Shown: positions 35,026 through 45,805, counted from the stretch's first letter. The stretch: 64,000 bases of DNA from Pelobacter seleniigenes DSM 18267 (GCF_000711225.1 NZ_JOMG01000002.1:2678501-2742500), one strand, 5' to 3'. Notes: generated by a model from the letters alone, not told the origin. Program-made: numbers and translations.

Positions 35026-35670
35026 ATGATGCAGAAAGCAAAGCCGATTATTATTGCCGGTTGCGGACCGGGCCACCCAGACTATGTCTGCCCGATCGTC
35101 AAAAAGACTGCGGAAGAGGCCGAGGTTCTGGTCGGGGCTCCCCATCTGCTGGATATGTTCAGCCATGTCCGTTGCGAACGGATCGAAGTGCGCGGCCGCA
35201 TGGATCCCGTCCTGGAGCAGATTGAAGCGAAGCAGGGGCGACAGGTCTGTGTGCTGGTCTCCGGGGATACCGGCGTGTACAGCCTGGCCCAGCTGGTGAT
35301 CGGCCATTTTGGGCGGGCCAACTGCCGGGTGTTGCCTGGCGTCAGCTCGGTCCAGCTGGCTTTTTCGCGGCTGGCCCTCGGCTGGAGCGATGCCCTGCTG
35401 GTCAGTGCCCACGGTCGCACCCCGGCCTTGACCTATCGGGATCTGTATCGACACGACAAAATCGCCGTGCTGGCCGGCACCAATCAGGCGGTTTCCTGGT
35501 GTGCCGAACAGCTGACTTCGCTGGGGGACGATTACCTGGCGGTCAGCTGCGAGGATCTGACCCTGCCAACCGAGCAGGTGCAGATCTTTTCCGGTGCGGA
35601 GGAGCTGATGAAGAAATCCTTTTCCACCCGCACCATTCTGCTGCTGCTGAAAAAAGAGCTGCTCGCTTGA
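35026..35670 (+). CDS. cbiE: Cobalt-precorrin-7 C5-methyltransferase
   Basis: The 214-residue product has the SAM-binding IIAGCGPGHPDYVCP, VSGDTGVYSLAQL and PGVSSVQLAFSRLALGW, typical of CbiE. In many bacteria CbiE is fused to CbiT, but this product ends after the CbiE domain and no CbiT-like Rossmann methyltransferase lies in the window. It starts ATGATG; AAAGGACAG is upstream. Confidence 0.9.
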   Translation: MMQKAKPIIIAGCGPGHPDYVCPIVKKTAEEAEVLVGAPHLLDMFSHVRCERIEVRGRMDPVLEQIEAKQGRQVCVLVSGDTGVYSLAQLVIGHFGRANCRVLPGVSSVQLAFSRLALGWSDALLVSAHGRTPALTYRDLYRHDKIAVLAGTNQAVSWCAEQLTSLGDDYLAVSCEDLTLPTEQVQIFSGAEELMKKSFSTRTILLLLKKELLA

Positions 35671-36383
35671 ACAGCGGCGTTCTGACCATTGTCGGCGTCG
35701 GCCCCGGGGATCCGGAGTTGCTGACGCTCAAGGCCGTTCGGGTGCTGCAGCAGAGTTCCTGTGTCTATGTCCCGGTGTCCCGGCTCAGCCGTCAGACCTG
35801 GCTTGACGACGTCGCTCGTCGTTATGCGCCGGAGCAGGCTGAAATCTGCCCGGTGACTTTTTCGGTAGCGGCTGACAGCGCGGCCCGCAGCGCACATTGG
35901 GAGGCGACCGCTGCGGCCATCGATGAGCGGCTGCAAAAGGGGCAGAAGGTCGCTTTTGTAACCCTTGGGGATCCGCAACTCTATTCGACCTCCCTCTATT
36001 TACTGCGCGCCCTGCGGCGCCGGCAACCGCAAGCAGCGGTCGAGATCGTGCCGGGGATCAGCTCGTTTTCCCATTGTGCCGCCCTGACCGGTTTCAACCT
36101 CGGCAGCGGGACCGCTCCGGTCACGATTCTGCCCACGGTGACCGCCTTAAGTGATGTCCGCCGGGCTCTCGCCAACGGCGGGACCCTGGTGCTGATGAAG
36201 ATCGGCCGCCAGCTGGACGCGGTCATCGAACTGCTCGAAGAATTACAACTCGTGGAACGGGCGGTTTTTGTCGCCCGGGCCGGATTTCCCGAGCAGGTCA
36301 TCGAGACCGATCTGCGCCGGCTGCGCGGTGCGCCTGCCGAGCAAGGGAATCTGGCCGTCATTCTTATTGATACGGAAGGTTGA
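35667..36383 (+). CDS. cbiL: Cobalt-precorrin-2 C20-methyltransferase-like protein, second copy
   Basis: The 238-residue product has LTIVGVGPGDPELLTLKAVR, AFVTLGDPQLYSTSLYLLRAL and VPGISSFSHCAALTGFN, the standard CbiL pattern, and fits the C20 enzyme better than the first copy. The start is TTG at 35667, overlapping the cbiE stop (TTGA), because no ATG or GTG lies before the conserved GVGPGDP motif outside cbiE. Confidence 0.88.
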   Translation: MNSGVLTIVGVGPGDPELLTLKAVRVLQQSSCVYVPVSRLSRQTWLDDVARRYAPEQAEICPVTFSVAADSAARSAHWEATAAAIDERLQKGQKVAFVTLGDPQLYSTSLYLLRALRRRQPQAAVEIVPGISSFSHCAALTGFNLGSGTAPVTILPTVTALSDVRRALANGGTLVLMKIGRQLDAVIELLEELQLVERAVFVARAGFPEQVIETDLRRLRGAPAEQGNLAVILIDTEG

Positions 36384-36384
36384 T

Positions 36385-37143
36385 ATGAAAGTATTTTTTG
36401 TCGGAGCCGGACCGGGCAACCCGGAACTGCTGACCGTGCGGGCGCACCGCCTGCTCAGTCACTGCGAGATCTGCATTTATGCCGGTTCCCTGGTCAGCCC
36501 TGAGGTGGTCGCCCTGGCGCCGGCCGGGGCCGACCTTTACGACTCCGCGGAAATGACCCTGGAGGAGATGGAGGTGGTGTTTCGCCAGGCCCAGTTGCGG
36601 GGGGTCGACCTGATCCGCCTGCATACCGGTGATCCGGCCATTTACGGAGCGATCCGCGAACAGATGAACAGCCTTGACCGACTCGGCATCGACTATGAAG
36701 TGATTCCCGGGATCAGTTCTTTCCAGGCCGCGGCCGCGACCCTGAAGACCGAACTGACCGCGCCGGAAGTTTCGCAGACGATCATTCTCAGTCGGACCTC
36801 CGGGCGCACCCCGATGCCGGAACAGGAAGAGTTGGAGCAATTGGCCAAAACCCGCTCGACCCTGTGCCTGTTTTTGTCGGTGCACAAGATCGGCGAAGTC
36901 GCTGGCGAGCTCGCCCCCTGGTATGGAGCCGACTGCCCGGCGGCGGTGGTCTTTCATGCGTCCTGGCCGGATGAAAAAGTGGTCCGCGGAACCCTGGCCG
37001 ATATCGCGCTCAAGGTTGAGCAGGAGCAGATCCGCAAAACCGCGATGATTATTGTCGGTCAGGCCCTGGCCCGCGATATTCCGGTGTCCCGTCTTTACCA
37101 TCGGTCCTTCAGCCACGGTTATCGGCGTGGAGACGAGAGATGA
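36385..37143 (+). CDS. cbiF: Cobalt-precorrin-4 C11-methyltransferase
   Basis: The 252-residue product has VFFVGAGPGNPELLTVRA, IYAGSLVSPEVV, LHTGDPAIYGAIREQM and VIPGISSFQAAAATL, the typical CbiF/CobM sequence motifs. The ATG at 36385 follows GGAAGG and lies 1 base after the preceding stop. Its end overlaps cbiG by 4 bases. Confidence 0.95.
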   Translation: MKVFFVGAGPGNPELLTVRAHRLLSHCEICIYAGSLVSPEVVALAPAGADLYDSAEMTLEEMEVVFRQAQLRGVDLIRLHTGDPAIYGAIREQMNSLDRLGIDYEVIPGISSFQAAAATLKTELTAPEVSQTIILSRTSGRTPMPEQEELEQLAKTRSTLCLFLSVHKIGEVAGELAPWYGADCPAAVVFHASWPDEKVVRGTLADIALKVEQEQIRKTAMIIVGQALARDIPVSRLYHRSFSHGYRRGDER

Positions 37144-37922
37144 AACTGGCCGCCGTCACCTTCTCGCCGCAGGGGCTGACCCTGTGCCGGCGTTTGCAGG
37201 CGGGCCTCGCCGAGCTGCAGATCTATCTGCATGACAGCGTCGCCGGCGTAGCGACAGCGCACCGCTTCAGCCGGATCATGGAGCTGACCCCGCAACTGTT
37301 TGCGGCCTATGACGGGCTGATCTTTATCGCACCGTGCGGGGTGGTGGTCCGCTCCCTGGCCGACTGTCCGCAGAGCAAACTGCGGGACCCGGCCGTGGTG
37401 GTGGCCGATGTCGGCGGGCGGCACGTGATCAGCCTGCTCAGCGGACACGAAGGAGGCGCCAATGACCTGGCTCTGACGGTCGCCAATCTGCTCGATGCGG
37501 AGCCGGTCATTACCACCACCACCGAGGCGGTCAAGGATCTGATTGTTGGGATCGGCTGTCGCAAGGGGAAGGAATCCGCCGCCATTGTCGCTGCCGTCAG
37601 GCAGGTTTTGCACCAGCATGAGCTGGCCCAGGAACGGGTCCGCTTGCTGGCTACGGCGCAGGTCAAGGCGGATGAAGCAGGGCTGCAACAGGCCGCGGCG
37701 AGCCTGGGGATTCCATTACGGATTATTGGCCATGACAGTATTCGCGGCTGCTGCCGTGATTTTCAATCATCGGAATTTGTTAACGAGAAAATCGGTCTGC
37801 CCGCCGTTGCCGAACCGGCCGCGCTGCTGGCCGGAAGGAGGACGTCATTAATCGTCAGGAAGCAAGCGCTGGACGGCATCACCATAGCCGTGGCGCAGGA
37901 AAACTGTACGTCGTTGGGATAG
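37140..37922 (+). CDS. cbiG: Cobalt-precorrin-5A hydrolase
   Basis: CbiG opens the delta-lactone and releases acetaldehyde. The 260-residue product has FIAPCGVVVRSLAD, VVADVGGRHVISLLSGHEGGAN and VGIGCRKGKES, characteristic of the N- and C-terminal CbiG parts. It is shorter than many CbiG proteins (over 300 residues). Its last 76 bases are shared with the apparent start of cbiH in another frame. Confidence 0.93.
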   Translation: MKLAAVTFSPQGLTLCRRLQAGLAELQIYLHDSVAGVATAHRFSRIMELTPQLFAAYDGLIFIAPCGVVVRSLADCPQSKLRDPAVVVADVGGRHVISLLSGHEGGANDLALTVANLLDAEPVITTTTEAVKDLIVGIGCRKGKESAAIVAAVRQVLHQHELAQERVRLLATAQVKADEAGLQQAAASLGIPLRIIGHDSIRGCCRDFQSSEFVNEKIGLPAVAEPAALLAGRRTSLIVRKQALDGITIAVAQENCTSLG

Positions 37923-38623
37923 GACCGGGCAGTCCGCTGGATCGGACCCGCCGCGCCGAAGAAGCGATCGGGGCCTGTTCCCTGCTGGTCGGTTACGGGC
38001 CTTATCTGGATTCCATCGCGGATCTGTGCGCTGGCCGCCAGACCCTGAGTTCGGGGATGCGCCAGGAGACCGAACGCTGCCGCGCGGCCCTGGAGGCTGC
38101 GACAGAGGGGGCTGTGGTCGGCCTGATCTCCTCGGGGGATGCCGGGGTCTACGGAATGGCCGGACTGGCCATGGAGATGGCTGCTGCGGAAGGGTTCGCT
38201 GTGGCCATCGAAGTGATTGCCGGGGTCAGTGCCGCCAATGCCGCCGCCGCTCAGCTCGGTGCGCCGTTGATGCTCGACTCCGCCACCATCAGTCTCAGCG
38301 ACCTGCTGGTCCCCTGGGAGACCATCGTCGAGCGGCTGCAAGCCGTTGCCGCAGCGGACCTGGTGGTGTCGCTGTATAATCCGCGCAGTAAAAAACGCCG
38401 CCATCAACTGGACGACGCGGCGGCGATCTTTCGTGCTGTGCGGCCGCTGACCACGCCGGTCGGGATCGTCACTGCGGCGAGCCGGGCTGAGCAGCAGGTG
38501 GTGCATAGCGACCTTGGCCATTTCCTCGACGAGGAGATCGGTATGACCTCCATCGTCATCATCGGCAACCGCAGCACCCGGCTGATCGCCGGCCGGATGG
38601 TGACGCCGCGGGGTTATTATTGA
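37847..38623 (+). CDS. cbiH: Cobalt-factor III C17-methyltransferase with apparent AUU start
   Basis: CbiH methylates C17 and contracts the ring. The conserved N-terminus KLYVVGIGPGSPLDRT lies well upstream of the first ATG (38057), so that ATG cannot be the start. Going back to the in-frame stop near 37779 there is no ATG, GTG or TTG. The best signal is AAGGAGG, 5 bases, then ATT at 37847, giving 258 residues, the normal length. A CTG just before the conserved YVVGIGPG is an alternative but has poor spacing. It keeps SSGDAGVYGMAGLA and SLYNPRSKKR. Confidence 0.85.
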   Translation: MNRQEASAGRHHHSRGAGKLYVVGIGPGSPLDRTRRAEEAIGACSLLVGYGPYLDSIADLCAGRQTLSSGMRQETERCRAALEAATEGAVVGLISSGDAGVYGMAGLAMEMAAAEGFAVAIEVIAGVSAANAAAAQLGAPLMLDSATISLSDLLVPWETIVERLQAVAAADLVVSLYNPRSKKRRHQLDDAAAIFRAVRPLTTPVGIVTAASRAEQQVVHSDLGHFLDEEIGMTSIVIIGNRSTRLIAGRMVTPRGYY

Positions 38624-39396
38624 TGATTCTGCTGTTCGGGGGCACCTCCGAGACCGCTGGCCTGGCCGAGTCTCTGGCCGGGCTGGAATTGCCGGTGCTG
38701 GTCTCGACGGCGACGGATGCCGAGCTGGATGTGGGCCGGCATCCGTTGATCCGGCGGCGCTGCGGCCGCTTGGACGAAGAAGGGATGAGCGCGTTGCTGG
38801 TCCGCGAGGGGCTTCGGCTGATCGTCGATGCCAGCCACCCTTTTGCCGTTGAATTGCAGCGCACTGCTCGTGCGGTGGCGGCCCGCTATCAACTCCCGTA
38901 TTTCCGCTTTCAACGACCCGCCTGCGCGCTTAGCGCGGACGAGCTGTTCGAAGTGGCCGATCATCAGGAGGCCGCCGAACTGGCCGTCTCTTTCGGCAGC
39001 CCGGTGCTGCTGACCACCGGTTCGCGCAACCTGGAGCCCTATGTTCATGCCGCCCGGCGCGAAGGCGTGCCCCTGTTTGTCCGGGTCCTGCCGCACCCGG
39101 ACGCGGTTGCGGCCTGCGCAGCGGCGGGAATCCCGGAGGCCAACCGGATCTTTGCCCGGGGGCCTTTTTCCGAGGAGCAGAACCGCAAGCTCATCGCGAC
39201 CCTGCGGATCGGTGTCCTGGTGACCAAGGACAGCGGTGTGGCCGGCGGGGTTGCTGAAAAGATCGCCGCCGCGCGCAAGGAAGACTGTCTGGTCATTATG
39301 ATCCGCCGCCCTGCAGAGCATGACAGCGGACCGTTTGAGCATGCTGCTGTGACCGACATTCCGACTTTGCTCGACAGCATCAGGGCAATTTTGTAA
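38620..39396 (+). CDS. cbiJ: Cobalt-precorrin-6A reductase
   Basis: CbiJ reduces the macrocycle with NAD(P)H. The 258-residue product starts ILLFGGTSETAGLAESLA and has IVDASHPFAVELQRTA and VLVTKDSGVAGGVAEKI, as in CbiJ/CobK. Its ATG overlaps the cbiH stop by 4 bases. It is the last gene of the B12 run. Confidence 0.94.
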   Translation: MMILLFGGTSETAGLAESLAGLELPVLVSTATDAELDVGRHPLIRRRCGRLDEEGMSALLVREGLRLIVDASHPFAVELQRTARAVAARYQLPYFRFQRPACALSADELFEVADHQEAAELAVSFGSPVLLTTGSRNLEPYVHAARREGVPLFVRVLPHPDAVAACAAAGIPEANRIFARGPFSEEQNRKLIATLRIGVLVTKDSGVAGGVAEKIAAARKEDCLVIMIRRPAEHDSGPFEHAAVTDIPTLLDSIRAIL

Positions 39397-39636
39397 CCTT
39401 TTCTTCATAGCCTTTCCGACGGGGTGTCGATCGTCTCGCCCCAATAACTCCCCGGACTTTCCACTTGGCAAAAGAGTGCCACTTGGGCGGCGCTCATGCG
39501 CGTCCGGTTGCATCCTCTTCCAAAGCCAACTCCTATATACTGCCTACCGGGTTTAAAAAACAGTTGGACAAGCCGCTGGTTACTGAATAGAATCACCCCA
39601 GTTAAGAGATATTAAGAGTTTCTTTGCGGAAGACTT

Positions 39637-39658
39637 CTTAATTGATTGAAAAATTAAG
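39637..39658. promoter_or_regulatory. Inverted repeat upstream of the FadR-type gene
   Basis: CTTAATT and AATTAAG are separated by 8 bases, 45 bases before the regulator start, in the A/T-rich end of the gene-free stretch 39397-39702. The rest of that stretch shows no gene and no clear terminator for cbiJ. The repeat is a candidate autoregulatory operator. Confidence 0.35.
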
Positions 39659-39702
39659 CTAATTTTGACTCATCATATGAATTTTCTGTAAGCAGAGGGC
39701 TT

Positions 39703-40428
39703 ATGAAACCAAACAGGGAATCGTTGACCGACCGGGTGGTGCGGTCTTTGAAAAGTGATATCGCCAGCGGCCGCTATGCGGTCGGGGCCGCGCTCCCTTC
39801 CGAACCCTTTCTGGTCAAACAGTTCGGAGTCAGCCGGACCGTGATCCGCGAAGCCCTGGCCGGGTTGAAAGCGGCGGGGCTGATCGATACCAGGCAAGGG
39901 GCCGGAGTCTATGTCCTGGAGCCGACTCCCAAAGCCGAGAGCGGCCCCATGTTTAGTCTTGATTACGAGGACTTGGCGGATATCCTGGAATTTCTTGAAT
40001 TGCGAATGGCCATGGAGATTGAAGCCGCTGGGCTGGCTGCGGACCGTTGCACCGGGGCTCAGCAGATGAAGATCTACCAGGCGCTGCTGCTAATGAAAGG
40101 ACTGATCGAAGAAGGTCAGTCCGCCGAAGATGCGGACTACGATTTCCACTTTGGGATTGCCGTAGCCACCAATAATCGCCGCTATGTCGATTTCTTTAAT
40201 TTTATTCCACCGAAAGTGATCACCCGTTCGCGCTTTTGTAAACGCCCGGTCGACCCGGAGCAGCAACTTTGCTACATGCAGGAGCTTTATCTGGAACATC
40301 AGCATATTTACCAGGCCCTGGCCAATAAAGATGCGGTGGAGGCCCGGGAGGCGATGCGGACGCATCTGGTGAACAGCAAAGCCAGGTATGAATCATTGCT
40401 GATGAAGGCCCCGGACACCGGAGCCTGA
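39703..40428 (+). CDS. GntR/FadR-family transcriptional regulator
   Basis: The 241-residue product has an N-terminal winged helix (residues 8-75; ALPSEPFLVKQFGVSRTVIREAL) and a C-terminal all-helical FCD ligand domain (DYDFHFGIAVATNN and HQHIYQALANKD). Such proteins respond to small carboxylates or acyl compounds. The next gene, 44 bases on, is an aldo/keto reductase, a possible target. The ligand cannot be named from sequence. Confidence 0.88.
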   Translation: MKPNRESLTDRVVRSLKSDIASGRYAVGAALPSEPFLVKQFGVSRTVIREALAGLKAAGLIDTRQGAGVYVLEPTPKAESGPMFSLDYEDLADILEFLELRMAMEIEAAGLAADRCTGAQQMKIYQALLLMKGLIEEGQSAEDADYDFHFGIAVATNNRRYVDFFNFIPPKVITRSRFCKRPVDPEQQLCYMQELYLEHQHIYQALANKDAVEAREAMRTHLVNSKARYESLLMKAPDTGA

Positions 40429-40472
40429 ACCGCGACCGTCAACAGCAACAGCTTCGACTTGCAGAGGAAAGC

Positions 40473-41504
40473 ATGGACTATTTCCAGCTGGGCAGGACGG
40501 ACCTGAATGTCTCCGCAATCGGCTTCGGCGCGATCCCGATCATCCGTCTTGAGCACACTGACGCGGTTCGGGTATTGCGCTACGCGCTGGAGCGGCAGAT
40601 CAACTTTTTCGATACCGCCAATGCCTACCGTGACAGCGAGGAAAAAATCGGCAGCGCTTTTGCCGGCTTGCGTGATCAGGTGATCCTGGCCAGCAAAACT
40701 CAACGGCGGGACGGGGTCGGGGTGCAGGAGCATCTGCAGCGCAGCCTGACCATGCTGCAGACCGATTATCTCGACCTTTATCAGTTCCATCAGGTCTCCA
40801 GGGAGCAGGACTGGCAGGCCATGACCGCTCCTGGGGGTGCTCTTGAAGAAGCGACCCGGGCCCGGCAGGCGGGCTTGATCCGCTATCTGGGGGTGACGTC
40901 GCACAGCCTGCCGATGGCCCTGCGTCTGGTGCGTAGCGGGCTGTTCGATACTATTCAGTTTCCATTCAACCTGATCGAGGAGGATGCCGCCAACGAGCTT
41001 TTCCCGTTGGCGAGCGAGCTTGGCCAGGGGATCATCGTCATGAAACCATTCGCCGGCGGGGTGCTTGATGATGCCGCCGTGGCCTTCAAATACCTGCGTC
41101 AGTTCCCTCATTTGCTACCGATACCCGGTTTTGAATCGATTGCCCAGATCGACCAGGTTCTTGCCTGTTATGACTCCCCCAATCAGGTCGGTCCGGAGGA
41201 CCTGGCGGTCATGGAGCGCTATCGGCGGGAACTGGGGCAGAACTTCTGCCGGCGCTGCGAATATTGTCAGCCCTGCCCGCAAGGCGTCAAGATCACCCCG
41301 GCCATGGCCTATCGGATCGTCACCAACCGGATGACGGCAGCCATCGCTCCGCAATTCAGTCGAGCCGCCATGGAAACCGTGCCGCTCTGTAACAGCTGTG
41401 GCAGCTGTGTGGAACGTTGCCCGTACGATCTGCCCATCCCGGCCACGCTGAAGGAGCATTATCAGCTGTTCCAGCAGCATTTGAGCGCCTTGCAGGAGGG
41501 CTGA
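40473..41504 (+). CDS. Aldo/keto reductase with C-terminal 4Fe-4S ferredoxin domain
   Basis: The 343-residue product has an aldo/keto reductase barrel (residues 1-265; FFDTANAYRDSEEKIG, YLDLYQFHQV) followed by a cysteine-rich tail. The tail has CRRCEYCQPCPQ and CNSCGSCVERCPYDLPIP, enough for iron-sulfur clusters. This subfamily is common in anaerobes and may couple NADPH-dependent carbonyl reduction to ferredoxin-like electron transfer. The true substrate is unknown. GAGGAAAGC precedes the ATG. Confidence 0.9.
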   Translation: MDYFQLGRTDLNVSAIGFGAIPIIRLEHTDAVRVLRYALERQINFFDTANAYRDSEEKIGSAFAGLRDQVILASKTQRRDGVGVQEHLQRSLTMLQTDYLDLYQFHQVSREQDWQAMTAPGGALEEATRARQAGLIRYLGVTSHSLPMALRLVRSGLFDTIQFPFNLIEEDAANELFPLASELGQGIIVMKPFAGGVLDDAAVAFKYLRQFPHLLPIPGFESIAQIDQVLACYDSPNQVGPEDLAVMERYRRELGQNFCRRCEYCQPCPQGVKITPAMAYRIVTNRMTAAIAPQFSRAAMETVPLCNSCGSCVERCPYDLPIPATLKEHYQLFQQHLSALQEG

Positions 41505-41636
41505 ACCTGGCAGTCTCCCTGCGGCAGCGGAGTGCTCGTTGACATCCTTTCATGGGCCTGTATCATTTATTAACTGTTTTTGAGCGCCGCAGCATGGTTG
41601 GGAGCCATCCCCTGCTGCCTGTTGACAAGGATGACC

Positions 41637-42086
41637 ATGGACGACCCGTCGATTCGCCTTGAGAAGATCATCACCAAACTGCGGACCCATGATTTTCGGG
41701 TGACGCCGCAGCGCCTCGCGGTGCTCAAAGCCTTTCTCAGCAACGCCGATCACCCCAGCGTCGAAGATGTTTTCGAACAGGTGCGGGCGGACTATCCCAC
41801 CACCAGTCTGGCGACGGTTTATAAAACCGTCAATCTGCTCAAAGAACTCGGGGAGATTCTGGAAATCCGCCTGGCTGCGGAGCGCAACCGCTATGACGGC
41901 CGTAAACCCTATCCTCATCCCCATTTGATCTGTACCGAATGCCAGGCAATTGTCGACCCGGAACTGAGTGCTCTGCAGCAATTGACCGCAGAGCTGGGGC
42001 AGGTCACCGGCTTTCTGATCCAGTCCCACCAACTGGAATTTTTCGGCATCTGCCCCGCCTGCCAGAGTCAACAAAAATTGAAATAG
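41637..42086 (+). CDS. perR: Fur-family peroxide regulator, PerR-like
   Basis: The 149-residue product has a winged helix with RVTPQRLAVLKAF and TTSLATVYKTVNLL, then a dimerisation domain with the zinc pairs CTEC and CPAC and a histidine-rich YPHPHLIC segment. Direct placement 150 bases before katG on the same strand points to PerR rather than Fur. Of two ATG codons, 41637 is better spaced (6 bases) from AAGGA than 41631. Peroxide would oxidise the metal site and release katG from repression. Confidence 0.87.
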   Translation: MDDPSIRLEKIITKLRTHDFRVTPQRLAVLKAFLSNADHPSVEDVFEQVRADYPTTSLATVYKTVNLLKELGEILEIRLAAERNRYDGRKPYPHPHLICTECQAIVDPELSALQQLTAELGQVTGFLIQSHQLEFFGICPACQSQQKLK

Positions 42087-42098
42087 ATAGTCCTTTTA

Positions 42099-42111
42099 AG
42101 GAATAATTCCT
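42099..42111. promoter_or_regulatory. Candidate PerR operator upstream of katG
   Basis: AGGAATAATTCCT is a perfect 13-base palindrome 12 bases after the perR stop. TTGACA at 42119-42124, about 20 bases further on, could be the -35 box of katG. Its A/T-rich centre resembles PerR boxes, though the flanks differ from the Bacillus consensus. Confidence 0.45.
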
Positions 42112-42134
42112 AACTGATATTGACAATGTAATAG

Positions 42135-44447
<2,313 letters not shown>

Positions 44448-44469
44448 GCTTTGTCGGCAAAGATGAGGG

Positions 44470-44501
44470 GCCGCCCCGTTGCTCTGGTGCAGCGGGGCGG
44501 C
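44470..44501 (+). terminator. Hairpin after katG
   Basis: GCCGCCCCG and CGGGGCGGC pair, extended inward by TTGC/GCAG-type pairing, 22 bases after the katG stop. There is no long T-run. Confidence 0.6.
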
Positions 44502-44622
44502 TGTGCTCAGGGCAAGGTTCGCAAGAGAGCTTTTCCCGATTAAAACTTCAGGTCAGGCAGTGCTGCGTGCGCTTGATCTTCTGGCGTATCAACCAGCAAT
44601 CTTTGATTGCGCTGCTGTTTTT

Positions 44623-44672
44623 AGAAATCTGGGATTACAGTTCTTCGCTGAGGTCTGTAATCCCAGATTTCT
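44623..44672. terminator. 18-base perfect inverted repeat between katG and the MerR gene
   Basis: AGAAATCTGGGATTACAG and its exact complement enclose a 14-base loop (44641-44654) between two convergent genes. It is probably a bidirectional terminator, although T-runs are short (TTTCTTG). The rest of the gene-free stretch 44448-44759 holds only the hairpin at 44470. Confidence 0.55.
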
Positions 44673-44759
44673 TGCATATTAGGTTGTAAATATTTGTTTT
44701 TCTGCTGAACGGTCTGGCCGGTCTGTCGGTTAGAAAGTCGGTTGAATTCAATACTTCTT

Positions 44760-45635
44760 TTAAATCAATTCATCTTTCTGGCCGCGAAAATGTCTGCCTA
44801 CCAGCTGTCGGATCTTCCGCAGGTCGGTGCAGACAAGCAGGTTCGGGAGGCTGGGAATTTGTTGTGCCGCCTGTCCTCCGGCGACCAGTTTGATATCGGT
44901 AGGAAGCTCCTTTCTCAGGTTGCCAAGGTCCTGTTTCGCTTGGCGTTTTGAATAATGGGAACTGAAGGACAGGGCGACACCGGCGACGCCCAACTCTTGG
45001 GCCAACGGCGGAATTTCGGAAAGAGGCAAGCTCTCATTTATCCAGATACAGTTGACCCCTGCAGCATGAAACAACGCTGCCGCCAGCAGCAGACCCAGTT
45101 TGTGGCGCTCACCGTTCATGGTCAAAAACAGAATCTGTGGCTTGTCTGCTGACAGCGTTGCAAATTCGGGCTTGATTACGTCTTCCAGGTGGTCGGAAAT
45201 CAAGTGTTCACGGGCGATACTGAGTTGTCCCTTCGCCCAGTTGCGGTCGAGAAGTTGCAGCAGGGGAACTGCAAATTTCAGAATAAATAGCTCCAGGCCA
45301 AGCTTTTCCCTCTGCTTGGCCATCTCTTGGGCTATCTGGGAGGGGGGAAACTCTTCGATCAGCTGTTGCAGCCGTTGATTGTCCGGTCTGTCCCGTCCCA
45401 CCAATGTCTCGAGCAACTGACGACGTTCCTGTCCGCTCAAGGAGAAAATTTTCCCAGGTCTTTGCCCATAACTTTGCAGACTCTTGACAATTCGCAGTTC
45501 GTCCACCTGCTTTTGAGAATAACTACGGTGGCCACGGCTGTCGCGATCAGGCACCGGGAAGCCGTAGCGCCGTTCCCAGATTCGTAAGGTATCGATACCT
45601 ATACCAGTTTCTTGGCTGAGTTGCTGAATCGTCAT
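44760..45635 (-). CDS. MerR-family regulator with B12-binding domain (CarH/LitR-like)
   Basis: The 291-residue product has a MerR winged helix (residues 1-70; IGIDTLRIWERRYGFPVPDR). A helical bundle follows with Trp133-x9-Glu143-His144, then a B12-binding Rossmann fold with Glu176-x-His178-x-x-Gly181. These are the two signatures of CarH-type regulators, where adenosylcobalamin drives tetramer DNA binding in the dark and light releases it. It diverges from a lipid/membrane operon typical of LitR/CarH targets. Light sensing in this presumed anaerobe is inference; a B12-status sensor is the alternative. Confidence 0.87.
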   Translation of the reverse strand: MTIQQLSQETGIGIDTLRIWERRYGFPVPDRDSRGHRSYSQKQVDELRIVKSLQSYGQRPGKIFSLSGQERRQLLETLVGRDRPDNQRLQQLIEEFPPSQIAQEMAKQREKLGLELFILKFAVPLLQLLDRNWAKGQLSIAREHLISDHLEDVIKPEFATLSADKPQILFLTMNGERHKLGLLLAAALFHAAGVNCIWINESLPLSEIPPLAQELGVAGVALSFSSHYSKRQAKQDLGNLRKELPTDIKLVAGGQAAQQIPSLPNLLVCTDLRKIRQLVGRHFRGQKDELI

Positions 45636-45647
45636 ATTTTGTCCTAG

Positions 45648-45669
45648 ACAATATTGTATTTATTTGTAT
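45648..45669. promoter_or_regulatory. Candidate operator of the CarH-like regulator
   Basis: The A/T-rich divergent region has the palindrome ACAATATTGT (45648-45657) and two TTGTAT repeats exactly 10 bases apart (45654 and 45664). Evenly spaced TACA-type repeats are what CarH tetramers bind. It overlaps the likely regulator promoter and lies about 140 bases before the divergent operon start. Confidence 0.45.
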
Positions 45670-45805
45670 TTTAAATATAAAATATAAAAAATCAAGCATT
45701 GTCTGAGGGGTGGTTCCGGTCAAATTGAAAAACTTTTGTCGCGAATTGTTGCTGTGGCTTTGTGCTGATGGGAATTACGCTCTGGGATGAGGAAGGCAAA
45801 ACGCT

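Noticed and set aside
38057-38623. Short version of cbiH starting at the first ATG
   Set aside because: It would lack the SAM-binding GIGPGSP motif and about 70 conserved residues.
44623-44672. Similarity of CTGTAATCCCAG to the human Alu consensus
   Set aside because: The match is only about 12 bases inside a bacterial inverted repeat flanked by bacterial genes; coincidence is far more likely than contamination.
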